Shown here: positions 1 to 5,044 of the stretch, in pieces | Layout of the letters: each line of letters begins with the position of its first letter | Position numbering within the stretch: position 1 is the stretch's first letter | Origin: Verrucomicrobiales bacterium | Lineage (GTDB): Bacteria; Verrucomicrobiota; Verrucomicrobiia; Limisphaerales; RI-55 | Direction: 5' to 3' | Assembly (NCBI GenBank): GCA_003484235.1 | Contig: DNDP01000315.1 | Span: 582-6,903 of the forward strand | Length of the DNA: 6,322 nt | The notes under the pieces: model-generated | What the model saw: the letters and a program-made list of their open reading frames with translations, nothing else | Database searches by the model: none | What the model was told of the DNA's origin: nothing | Position numbers and translations under genes: made by a program

Positions 1-1
1 C

Positions 2-187
2 ATTCTGACGCTCAACGATACCGGGGAACTGGTGCTGTTCCGGGCGGCCACCGACCGATGCGACGTGCTGGGCCGGGCGCAGGTGGCAGGCGTGACCTGG
101 TGCAACCCCGCGCTGGCCGATGGCGTGGTCTACCTGCGCGACGGCATCAAAGGCAAAGGCACGCTGATGGCGGTGAAGGTCCGGTGA
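2..187 (+). CDS. PQQ-like beta-propeller repeat protein, C-terminal fragment
   Basis: The frame beginning at base 2 is open for 61 codons and ends at TGA 185-187. The gene starts outside the window. The visible residues follow the blade pattern of PQQ-binding-like (BamB/quinoprotein-like) beta-propellers: a strand reading LTLNDTGELVLFRA, then GRAQVAG, then TWCNPALADGVVYLRDG, then a final strand LMAVKV. The combination of W-x-x-P-A-L-A-D-G and Y-L-R-D-G is typical of the last blade of such proteins, which are usually exported and abundant in PVC-group genomes. Whether this one binds PQQ cannot be told from the fragment. GC-rich codon use matches the cca-hisH side of the window, so it probably marks the left edge of the native chromosome before the lower-GC island. 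Confidence 0.75.
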   Translation: MLTLNDTGELVLFRAATDRCDVLGRAQVAGVTWCNPALADGVVYLRDGIKGKGTLMAVKVR

Positions 188-225
188 GACGAACGTGATC
201 CGCCCCGCCGGCCGGCGCAATTCAG

Positions 226-242
226 GCGCCAGAAAGTGGCGC
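226..242 (+). terminator. Hairpin downstream of the beta-propeller gene
   Basis: GCGCCA (226-231) and TGGCGC (237-242) form a perfect 6-bp stem with a GAAAG loop, 39 bases after the stop of the upstream gene. An overlapping alternative pairs 230-237 with 243-249 (7 bp with one bulged A). No T-run follows, so an intrinsic terminator is only a possibility. Confidence 0.3.
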
Positions 243-290
243 ACTTCTGCCCGGTCTAACCTGCCCCGTCGCCCGCAAAGCCTTCCGAAG

Positions 291-304
291 CTGGTTCTAA
301 CCAG
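291..304. repeat. Short inverted repeat in the convergent spacer
   Basis: CTGGTT-CT-AACCAG is a 6-bp perfect inverted repeat with a 2-base centre. It lies between the convergent ends of the beta-propeller gene (stop at 187) and the minus-strand gene ending at 361. A second inverted repeat, GCTGC-GCTAG-GCAGC, follows at 319-333. The 188-360 spacer has no convincing gene. These structures could help end transcription from either side, but neither is followed by a T-run. Confidence 0.3.
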
Positions 305-360
305 TGGTGTAGTTGCGCGCTGCGCTAGGCAGCAATAGGCCCTTCATTGTTGGGAGTTCT

Positions 361-864
361 TCAGTCATCGAAGCCAGTCCTCTTGGGCTGTCCTGCCTGA
401 AATTCCACTCGCCAAACACGGGAGTCGTCCCCGTGCACCAGGAACTCCAGAGTGAAATCATCAGGACGAGTCCCCTCGGTGACGTCCATGCCATAGATCT
501 CAAGAGCCGCCTTCCCAATCTCCACCTCCCGCTTGCGAAGGTGCTCCGCAGCTTGCCGCTCCACATCAGAGAATCTGCCGATGATGCCGCCGACCCGCCC
601 GAGAGACTGCTCGTCTGGCGCAGAATCGCTACCAGCGACCGTGAAATGAACCTCCCGCCCATTGATGCGAGCAGTGCCAGACCAAATCCCACATTCCCCT
701 TTCAGCAATCCATACGTCGGGTGATACATCTCGCGGGTCGGTCGTCGCTCTCGAAGGTAGTAGTGGGCGATTCCGAATATCATGCGACCCACTCCAAACA
801 GCAGAACTCCAACCGCGAGAACCAATGCGGCAGCCAATACAATGATAAGTGTGTTCCCAGCCAC
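361..864 (-). CDS. Single-TM hypothetical protein, weakly DUF2262-like
   Basis: A 167-codon frame that starts at GTG (864-862) and ends at TGA (363-361). A GGGAG Shine-Dalgarno-like motif lies about 12 bases upstream of the GTG (877-881, minus strand), which supports this start. Residues 5-30 form one hydrophobic membrane segment (TLIIVLAAALVLAVGVLLFGVG). The rest is soluble and acidic. From about residue 50, the pattern YGLLKGECGIWSGTARINGR, then VHFTV, then a DSAPDEQSLGR helix, resembles the N-terminal half of DUF2262-type proteins. That similarity is from memory and weak. The C-terminus is DDFTLEFLVHGDDSRVWRVE followed by QPKRTGFDD. It lies 28 bases downstream of the zinc-ribbon gene on the same strand, so the two are probably co-transcribed. 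Function unknown; an immunity or envelope role would be a guess. Confidence 0.65.
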   Translation of the reverse strand: MAGNTLIIVLAAALVLAVGVLLFGVGRMIFGIAHYYLRERRPTREMYHPTYGLLKGECGIWSGTARINGREVHFTVAGSDSAPDEQSLGRVGGIIGRFSDVERQAAEHLRKREVEIGKAALEIYGMDVTEGTRPDDFTLEFLVHGDDSRVWRVEFQAGQPKRTGFDD

Positions 865-892
865 GGCGTGTGTTTACTCCCAACGATTCAGC

Positions 893-1270
893 TCACGATT
901 GGCGGCCCCTACGTGTCCCCGAATTCCCAGGCGGCGCTGCGGGTCCGTCTTTTGGTGGAACGCCTAGCTCGGCGTTCTGCGAATGGAACCACCGACGGCG
1001 GGCGTTGAACTGCCGCAAAAGCCGCAAGACGCCAACGGCGCACATCCCGAAACCAAAAATAGCCGTCACGATTTCTAGTGGTATCACAAATCCTCCGAGA
1101 ACGGCGACAGCCAACCCGCAAACGAAGAACAAGCCACCGGATCGCTCGGCGTGAACCAAACAGTCCGGACATCTGAGGCGCCGCGAGAACGGCCATCGTG
1201 TCTCGACGGCGCACAGGCTAGGGGTCAGGGCCTCGCCGCACCTTGGGCAGAAATGTGAGTGCAGTCTCAT
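893..1270 (-). CDS. Zinc-ribbon small membrane protein, hypothetical
   Basis: From ATG 1270-1268 this encodes 125 residues and ends at TGA (895-893). The N-terminus starts MRLHSHFCPRCGEAL. Cys8-Pro-Arg-Cys11 and Cys34-Pro-Asp-Cys37 are the two knuckles expected of a zinc ribbon. Two closely spaced hydrophobic stretches follow (about residues 44-60 and 62-82), and then a basic, Arg-rich tail. An in-frame ATG at 1318 would add 16 residues (141 in all). I prefer 1270 because zinc-ribbon proteins of this kind usually begin just before the first CxxC, and because this ATG overlaps the stop of the upstream micro-ORF as TAATG. Neither start has a clear Shine-Dalgarno motif. It sits between the frameshifted gene and the one-TM gene on the same strand. 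I do not recognise a named family, and the function is unknown. Confidence 0.6.
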   Translation of the reverse strand: MRLHSHFCPRCGEALTPSLCAVETRWPFSRRLRCPDCLVHAERSGGLFFVCGLAVAVLGGFVIPLEIVTAIFGFGMCAVGVLRLLRQFNARRRWFHSQNAELGVPPKDGPAAPPGNSGTRRGRQS

Positions 1271-1338
1271 TACGCCGAACGATACGAGTGACCGACCGCC
1301 ACTAACAGGCAGGCCCACATCAAACAGTTAAGCTTCAT
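1270..1338 (-). CDS. Possible 22-residue hydrophobic micro-ORF
   Basis: A minus-strand frame of 22 codons plus TAA. Its ATG (1338-1336) overlaps the restored-frame stop of the frameshifted upstream gene as ATGA. Its TAA (1272-1270) overlaps the start of the zinc-ribbon gene as TAATG. The peptide is MKLNCLMWACLLVAVG plus a short polar tail, so it resembles a signal peptide or a tiny membrane peptide. The double stop/start overlap is what translationally coupled genes look like, but a 22-codon frame easily arises by chance and there is no ribosome binding site. It could also be a remnant or a meaningless linker. Confidence 0.25.
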   Translation of the reverse strand: MKLNCLMWACLLVAVGHSYRSA

Positions 1339-1728
1339 CTTGCCATCAGGGGGGCAACACCGTGCGCAGGTGGCGGTTCAGTCCGCTCGCATGTTCGATG
1401 CTCGTCGATTCTCATCGCCTCTACAGCCTGCCTAAAGGTACCGTAGTCGCCCATATACCAATCCACTCCGCATGCCAGCGCTGTCACGATGGCCAAAGGC
1501 TCCATCATCCGGGGAAAATGCGATACGATAGTGTTTCCTCCCTTTGTGGTCTGTCACCATCCAGTATTCCCCAAATTGGGTTCTCTCCGCATCGACGCTG
1601 AGTTGAGTCAGATACGGCTCAGTGAGTCGAGCAGCCATCCAATCTCGAACTCCGGCTGGACCGATCTGGGGAAGCTGCTCTGCCACTGTCTTTCTGATGA
1701 ATGCACGGATGTCGTCAGGGTCAGTCAT
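1335..1728 (-). pseudogene. Conserved-looking hypothetical gene broken by a one-base frameshift
   Basis: The frame from ATG 1728 reads MTDPDDIRAFIRKTVAEQ, then QFGEYWMVTDHKGRKHYRIA and FSPDDGAFG. It then turns into unlikely sequence and stops at TAG 1434-1432 (98 residues). At GGCC (1491-1494) the neighbouring frame takes over with IVTALAC, GVDWYMGDYGTFRQAVEAM and RIDEHRT, running on to TGA 1337-1335. Removing one C at this point gives a smooth AFG-IVTALACGVDWYMG join and a protein of about 130 residues. The whole interval is 394 bases, one more than a multiple of three, as a single-base insertion would give. It is either a recent pseudogene or a sequencing/assembly error. I do not recognise a named family. 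The predicted product is soluble, with no TM segment or signal. It heads a minus-strand cluster with the zinc-ribbon and one-TM genes. Confidence 0.7.
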
Positions 1729-1852
1729 CCTCGCATAGAACAGACCTCAGGCCAAACCGGGGTTTCGCCTGTCATGGGGAGCGCTTGCTCTCGGGTCCTC
1801 ATGTTGGAGTTGCAATTAAGGCATCTCCGTTTCCAAGGCAAGCTCCGGGTGT

Positions 1853-1918
1853 GACCCGCCGGCTTGCTTTAACCCGGGCAAGAATTGAGTCTCCGTCCGT
1901 GGAACTGCCCGATCAGCT
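1853..1918 (+). repeat. 66-bp direct repeat, orphan copy of the cca 5' end
   Basis: This segment matches 2911-2976 at 62 of 66 positions with no gaps (offset 1058). The match covers what is, in the other copy, 46 bases of leader and the first 20 bases of cca. Here the reading frame after the repeat diverges at once (QLRLQLSHF instead of QLRRLLRDV), so this is not a gene start for a full enzyme. It contains CTTGC (1863-1867) and GCAAG (1878-1882), a 5-bp stem with a 10-base loop. Differences from the other copy are at 1868, 1871 and 1872, all in that loop, and at 1896. It lies in the 266-bp spacer between the DUF2442 stop (1995) and the frameshifted gene (1728), which otherwise holds no gene I can see. 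Confidence 0.85.
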
Positions 1919-1947
1919 GCGCTTGCAGCTTTCCCACTTCATCTGCA

Positions 1948-1960
1948 CGGAGGTTCTCCG
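1948..1960 (-). terminator. Small hairpin after the DUF2442 gene
   Basis: CGGAG-AAC-CTCCG on the minus strand is a perfect 5-bp stem with a 3-base loop, beginning 34 bases beyond the DUF2442 stop codon. No T-run follows, so a terminator function is only suggested by position. Confidence 0.2.
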
Positions 1961-1994
1961 CCCGTTTTCCCGGCATTCCCTGGTTTTCAACTCG

Positions 1995-2231
1995 TCAGGT
2001 CTGTCCGTGCCTGCCGGCGAGAAGGCCCCGGAACGACAAGTCCTCATCCAGCTCGGGCCAATGGACCCCGAAGGGCGTCAATTCCATGCGACTCACCTGC
2101 CCGGGTGTGCCGCGGGCAAGCCGGGGGTTCTGCGCGACCGGAAACCGAATTTCGTCACCGCTCTCCATCAGGATGATGATTTCACCGTCGCGGTAGACGG
2201 CCGATTTCGCACTAACGGTCAAAGTACTCAT
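1995..2231 (-). CDS. DUF2442 domain protein
   Basis: From ATG 2231-2229 this encodes 78 residues and ends at TGA (1997-1995). The protein begins MSTLTVSAKSAVYRDGEIII and continues with a strand carrying DEIRFPVAQNPRLARGTP. It ends GVHWPELDEDLSFRGLLAG. The W-P-x-L-D-E-D-(I/L)-S-x-x-G-L-L-A-G ending and the F-P-x-x-x-x-P-R-L segment are the signature of the DUF2442 family, and the length is typical. An in-frame ATG 39 bases further upstream exists (2270), but the family N-terminus MSTLTV fits 2231. The start lies inside the end of the DUF4160 gene, with a 20-base overlap, implying translational coupling. DUF2442 and DUF4160 genes are often found side by side and look like a small toxin-antitoxin-type module. 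That role is inferred, and which partner would be the toxin is not clear from the sequence. Confidence 0.88.
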   Translation of the reverse strand: MSTLTVSAKSAVYRDGEIIILMESGDEIRFPVAQNPRLARGTPGQVSRMELTPFGVHWPELDEDLSFRGLLAGRHGQT

Positions 2232-2448
2232 GCCAAGTCCGGATGATAAGCTCCCGGTTTTCAGTTGCAAGCGCCTCGGCTTTTGCCAGTTCCTTCACTT
2301 TCAGCCCCTGGGACTCCCGCAACTCCACCCCATTCTCCACGTTGAACACGGCCTCCCCACTGCCGTGGCTCACGTGGACGTGAATGGGACCATGATCGTT
2401 GCTGTAGAAGAAAAACCGATACCCGTCCTTCTCGAAAACCTTCGGCAT
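2212..2448 (-). CDS. DUF4160 domain protein
   Basis: The frame runs from ATG 2448-2446 to TAG (2214-2212), 78 residues, the usual length of a DUF4160 protein. The diagnostic pattern is complete: MPKVFEKDGYRFFFYSNDHG at the N-terminus, then PIHVHVSHGSGEAVF (the H-V-H-V motif), then a helical LKVKELAKAEALATENRELI, and RTWHEYFDR at the C-terminus. It is the first gene of a two-gene unit and overlaps the DUF2442 start by 20 bases in another frame. No obvious ribosome binding site precedes the ATG. The molecular activity of the family is not established to my knowledge. The conserved histidines suggest metal or nucleic-acid binding, but this is inference. Its upstream flank (2449-2592) holds no gene, and further upstream is a transposase remnant, so the pair probably arrived on a mobile element. 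Confidence 0.9.
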   Translation of the reverse strand: MPKVFEKDGYRFFFYSNDHGPIHVHVSHGSGEAVFNVENGVELRESQGLKVKELAKAEALATENRELIIRTWHEYFDR

Positions 2449-2589
2449 CCCGGAACGCTAATCCCAACGGCCGGAATGGCGATCCAATTCGCAGGCCACC
2501 ACAAAGCCCGGCGACGGCGCGACGAGCGAAGCAGGCGCAGCGATCCGCGAGTCGCCAATAAAAAGGTGAATGCGCAGGAACTCGCACCG

Positions 2590-2781
2590 GAAGTGGGCCG
2601 CGTGCGCAACCGGGGACACATCAAATGGCAGGGCCGGCCGCGTTTCATCGGCCGGGCGTTTGTCGGGCAAATCCTGGGATTGAAGCCGGCGGGGCTGCAT
2701 CAGTGGGAAGTGTCCTTGGGGCAACAACTCACCGGCCACCTGCACGCGCACGATCCGGGCGGTCTGCGTCCAGCCCGCTGG
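2590..2781 (+). pseudogene. C-terminal fragment of an integrase-type transposase
   Basis: The plus-strand frame in this interval reads EVGRVRNRGHIKWQG, then FIGRAFVGQILGLKPAG, then QWEVSLGQQLTGHL, then GGLRPARW. The order V-R-x-x-G-x-I-K-W-x-G, then a F-x-x-x-A-x-x-G-x-x-x-G-L motif, then W-E-V-x-x-G-x-x-L-G-x-L is the C-terminal beta domain of DDE integrase-type transposases of the IS481/IS3-like kind. The catalytic core is absent, no start codon fits, and the frame runs on past the expected end with low-complexity sequence, so this is a decayed remnant. It lies inside the unit flanked by the 66-bp direct repeats, next to the DUF4160/DUF2442 pair, and is the only direct sign of a mobile element in the window. 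The exact IS family is not certain, and no terminal inverted repeats were found. Confidence 0.6.
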
Positions 2782-2869
2782 CTGCGCCAGACGCCGCTCC
2801 AAGTGCAACCCATGTGTGGTCCCCTCCGTGTCACCCATGTCCTGTCCCCGTGCCGGGCGCGCTCTCTCC

Positions 2870-2884
2870 CCGGGACGCTCCCGG
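2870..2884 (+). other. Hairpin in the cca upstream region
   Basis: CCGGGA-CGC-TCCCGG is a perfect 6-bp stem with a 3-base loop, 73 bases before the cca start. The surrounding 2782-2956 has no gene. It could be part of a leader transcript or mark the end of the decayed mobile element. No T-run follows. Confidence 0.3.
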
Positions 2885-2910
2885 ACCGCCATTCTCGATC
2901 GCACCCGTGC

Positions 2911-2976
2911 GACCCGCCGGCTTGCATTCGCCCGGGCAAGAATTGAGTCTCCGCCCGTGGAACTGCCCGATCAGCT
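2911..2976 (+). repeat. 66-bp direct repeat, copy overlapping the cca start
   Basis: Second copy of the repeat found at 1853-1918 (62/66 identical). It consists of 46 bases of cca leader and 20 bases of coding sequence starting at GTG 2957. The CTTGC/GCAAG stem is at 2921-2925 and 2936-2940, so the hairpin ends 16 bases before the start codon. The position could let it affect translation of cca, but this is inference. Confidence 0.85.
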
Positions 2977-4333
2977 TCGCCGCCTGCTGCGCGACGTCCC
3001 CGAGCTTGCCCGCGCCTATCTCGTGGGCGGCTGTGTCCGCGACGCGCTCCTCGGCATGCCGAACAAGGACTTTGACCTGGAGGTGTTCGGCGTTTCGTTC
3101 GAGGCCCTCCAGGAGGCGCTGCGACCCCACGGACGGGTGGACCTGGTCGGGAGGGCGTTCGGCGTCGTCAAGTTTCGCTCGGCCAACGGCGACCAGTGGG
3201 ACTTCAGCATTCCCCGGCGGGATTCCAAGACGGGCGTCGGGCACACCGGGTTCGCGGTGACCTTCGACCCGGACATCACCCCGCAGGAGGCGGCCCGCCG
3301 CAGGGATTTTACGATCAACGCCATCCTGTACGATCCCCGGCGGGACGAGCATCTGGACTTTTTTGGCGGGCGCGATGATCTGAGGAACCGCGTGCTGCGT
3401 CACACCGGTCCGGCGTTCACCGAAGATCCCCTGCGCGTGCTGCGGGGCATGCAGTTCGCATCCCGCATGGAGCTGCAGCCGGCCCGGGAGACGGTGGAAC
3501 TCTGCCGTTCGATCAGCTCCACGTTCGGGGAACTGCCCAGGGAGCGTGTCGGCGATGAGTGGCTCAAGTGGGCCGCCAAAAGCCGGCGGCCATCGATCGG
3601 CCTCCAGTTTCTCAGGGACTGCGACTGGCTGAAGCACTTCCCCGAACTCGCCGCGCTGGACGGCACGCCGCAGGACCCCGAATGGCATCCGGAGGGCGAC
3701 GTCTTCATCCACACCTGTCATTGCTGCGACGCGCTGGCAACGCTGGACGGATGGCTTGCGGCCGATGACGAGACAAAGTGTGCGCTGATGCTGGCCGTGC
3801 TCACGCATGACCTCGCCAAGCCGCAGACCACCCACGAGGCCGAACGCGATGGACGGCTGCGGATCGTCTCGCCCGGCCACGAGGAACAAAGCGGACCGCT
3901 GGCCGAAGCGTTCCTGTCCCGCATCAACGCGCCCAAGGCGATCCGCGAACGGGTGGTGCCACTGGTGACGAACCACCTCGCCCACCTGCAGACGCAAAGC
4001 GACCGCTCGGTCCGGCGGCTGGCCAACCGCCTCCGGCCGGCCACCATCGACGAACTGTGCCTGGTGATGACGGCGGACCAGTTCGGACGTCCACCGAAGC
4101 CGCGGGAGGTCCACGCGGGAGTGCGCGATCTCCTGAAGCGGGCCGAGGCGCTGCGGCTGCAGGATCAGGCTCCCCGTCCCATTCTCCTCGGACGCCATCT
4201 GATCGGCCGCGGAATGAAGCCGGGAAAGGAGTTTGGCAGGCTGCTGGCCGCGGGATTCGAAGCCCAGCTGGAAGGCGCTTTCCACGATGTGGCGGGAGCG
4301 GAGCGGTGGCTCGACGAGCAGCTCGGGCAATAG
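2957..4333 (+). CDS. cca: CCA tRNA nucleotidyltransferase / poly(A) polymerase family, with HD domain
   Basis: The product adds or repairs the 3' CCA end of tRNAs using CTP and ATP, in the cytoplasm. With GTG 2957 as start it has 458 residues. The head domain carries LVGGCVRDALLG (GG at 24-25, RD at 28-29), then KDFDLEVFG, with Asp38 and Asp40 as the metal-binding DxD pair of class II nucleotidyltransferases. RRRDFTINA (114-122) and EDPLRVLRGMQFASR follow, the RNA-binding/neck region. The C-terminal part is an HD domain: His252/His255, His284-Asp285 (THDLAKP), His308 and His340 (TNHLAHL). The frame is open back to ATG 2816, but residues before VELPDQL are repetitive and unlike the family, and family members start just before the LxxLLxxxPE helix. 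GTG 2957 is therefore preferred, although no clear Shine-Dalgarno motif precedes it. The substrate specificity (full CCA-adding, A-adding or poly(A) polymerase) cannot be settled from sequence alone. hisH follows 93 bases downstream (69 to the alternative hisH start) on the same strand. Confidence 0.92.
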   Translation: MELPDQLRRLLRDVPELARAYLVGGCVRDALLGMPNKDFDLEVFGVSFEALQEALRPHGRVDLVGRAFGVVKFRSANGDQWDFSIPRRDSKTGVGHTGFAVTFDPDITPQEAARRRDFTINAILYDPRRDEHLDFFGGRDDLRNRVLRHTGPAFTEDPLRVLRGMQFASRMELQPARETVELCRSISSTFGELPRERVGDEWLKWAAKSRRPSIGLQFLRDCDWLKHFPELAALDGTPQDPEWHPEGDVFIHTCHCCDALATLDGWLAADDETKCALMLAVLTHDLAKPQTTHEAERDGRLRIVSPGHEEQSGPLAEAFLSRINAPKAIRERVVPLVTNHLAHLQTQSDRSVRRLANRLRPATIDELCLVMTADQFGRPPKPREVHAGVRDLLKRAEALRLQDQAPRPILLGRHLIGRGMKPGKEFGRLLAAGFEAQLEGAFHDVAGAERWLDEQLGQ

Positions 4334-4355
4334 CGCATCGGGCCGCATTGCCCGA
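4323..4355 (+). terminator. 9-bp inverted repeat spanning the cca stop codon
   Basis: TCGGGCAAT (4323-4331) pairs perfectly with ATTGCCCGA (4347-4355) around a 15-base loop. The stem overlaps the last cca codons and the first base of its TAG. A smaller alternative stem, CGGGC/GCCCG, lies inside (4339-4343 with 4350-4354). A second hairpin, CCGGC-AAGGA-GCCGG, follows at 4363-4377. With no T-run after either, these may be an attenuating or RNA-stabilising structure between cca and hisH rather than a strong terminator. Confidence 0.4.
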
Positions 4356-4411
4356 CGATTCACCGGCAAGGAGCCGGCGACGATTCACAGATTGACCCGG
4401 CCATGGGCGTT

Positions 4412-4417
4412 GGGGAG
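4412..4417 (+). promoter_or_regulatory. Shine-Dalgarno-like GGGGAG that decides the hisH start
   Basis: GGGGAG ends 9 bases before the in-frame GTG at 4427, a good spacing for a ribosome binding site. The alternative ATG at 4403 lies upstream of this motif and has no such site of its own. Confidence 0.5.
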
Positions 4418-4426
4418 AGTTCGCCG

Positions 4427-5044
4427 GTGATTGCGGTCATCGACTACGATTCAGGCAACCTGCGCAGCGTTCACAAGGCACTGCTCGCCGTCGGCGCGGA
4501 TGCCCGGGTCATCCGCCATCCCGAGGGGATGCGCGATGCCCGGGCCGTGGTGCTGCCCGGGGTGGGCGCGTTCGATGACTGCATCAACGCGCTGCGCCGG
4601 CAGGAACTGCTCGCCGCGGTGAAGGAGTTCATCGGCAGCGGCCGGCCGTTCCTCGGGATCTGTGTCGGCTACCAGGCACTTTTCGAGGCGAGCGAGGAAT
4701 ACAACAGCTGCGCGCAGGGCCTGGGTTTGTTCCGGGGCCGGGTGGTGCGATTCAACAGCGCCCACGGGCTGAAGATTCCGCAGATCGGCTGGAACCAGGT
4801 ACGGATCACGAAGCCGGACTGCCCGCTCTACCGGGACATCGCCGACGGCACCCACTTCTACTTCGTCCACAGTTTCCATCCGCAGCCGGAGGACCAGGAC
4901 ATCGTGGCCACGCGCACCGACTACGGGGTCGATTTCAGTTCCTCGATCTGGCGGGAGAACGTTTACGCCACGCAGTTCCACCCGGAGAAAAGCCAGACGG
5001 CGGGTATGCAGCTGCTGAGGAATTTTGTGGCCGTCGCCGGATGA
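4427..5044 (+). CDS. hisH: Imidazole glycerol phosphate synthase, glutaminase subunit HisH
   Basis: HisH hydrolyses glutamine and channels ammonia to HisF, which makes imidazole glycerol phosphate and AICAR in histidine biosynthesis (cytoplasmic heterodimer). It is a class I glutamine amidotransferase. The nucleophile elbow FLGICVGYQALFE holds the catalytic Cys, and FHPEKSQ near the C-terminus provides the His and Glu. VIDYDSGNLRSVHKAL at the N-terminus and VVLPGVGAF are typical of HisH. From GTG 4427 the protein has 205 residues and begins (M)IAVIDYDSGN like most family members. Starting at ATG 4403 adds eight residues (MGVGESSP), giving 213. I favour GTG because of the GGGGAG site. In the longer numbering the triad is Cys87, His193, Glu195. 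No hisF follows, since the next gene is convergent and only 8 bases away, so the partner must lie elsewhere. It is probably co-transcribed with cca. Confidence 0.93.
   Translation: MIAVIDYDSGNLRSVHKALLAVGADARVIRHPEGMRDARAVVLPGVGAFDDCINALRRQELLAAVKEFIGSGRPFLGICVGYQALFEASEEYNSCAQGLGLFRGRVVRFNSAHGLKIPQIGWNQVRITKPDCPLYRDIADGTHFYFVHSFHPQPEDQDIVATRTDYGVDFSSSIWRENVYATQFHPEKSQTAGMQLLRNFVAVAG

Noticed and set aside
188..360. Integron attC site after the minus-strand gene cluster
   Set aside because: GTTAGAC-like motifs occur on the minus strand at 254-260, and TCCCAAC lies just after the stop at 361. The intervening sequence does not form the long imperfect palindrome of an attC, and the outer core motif is not a proper match.
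313..1008. Plus-strand frame of 231 codons over the left part of the island
   Set aside because: It is the opposite strand of the one-TM gene and part of the zinc-ribbon gene. It has no coherent domain, and the minus-strand frames show a TM segment, CxxC knuckles and a ribosome binding site.
1701..2246. Plus-strand frame of 181 codons containing the orphan repeat, as a second cca-like gene
   Set aside because: Only VELPDQLR resembles cca. The rest is unrelated and antisense to DUF2442, so it is a by-product of the duplicated leader.
2458..2904. Minus-strand frame of 148 codons upstream of DUF4160
   Set aside because: It has no motif and overlaps the plus-strand transposase remnant, whose C-terminal pattern is clearly more protein-like.
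2816..2956. Longer cca start at ATG 2816
   Set aside because: The extra 47 residues are repetitive and Arg/Pro/Ser-rich, unlike any CCA enzyme N-terminus, and the stretch contains the leader hairpin and the duplicated leader sequence.
2831..4369. Long open frame of about 512 codons on the minus strand
   Set aside because: It is the antisense of the cca gene in GC-rich DNA. Its translation has no recognisable domain, while the plus strand has complete CCA-enzyme motifs.
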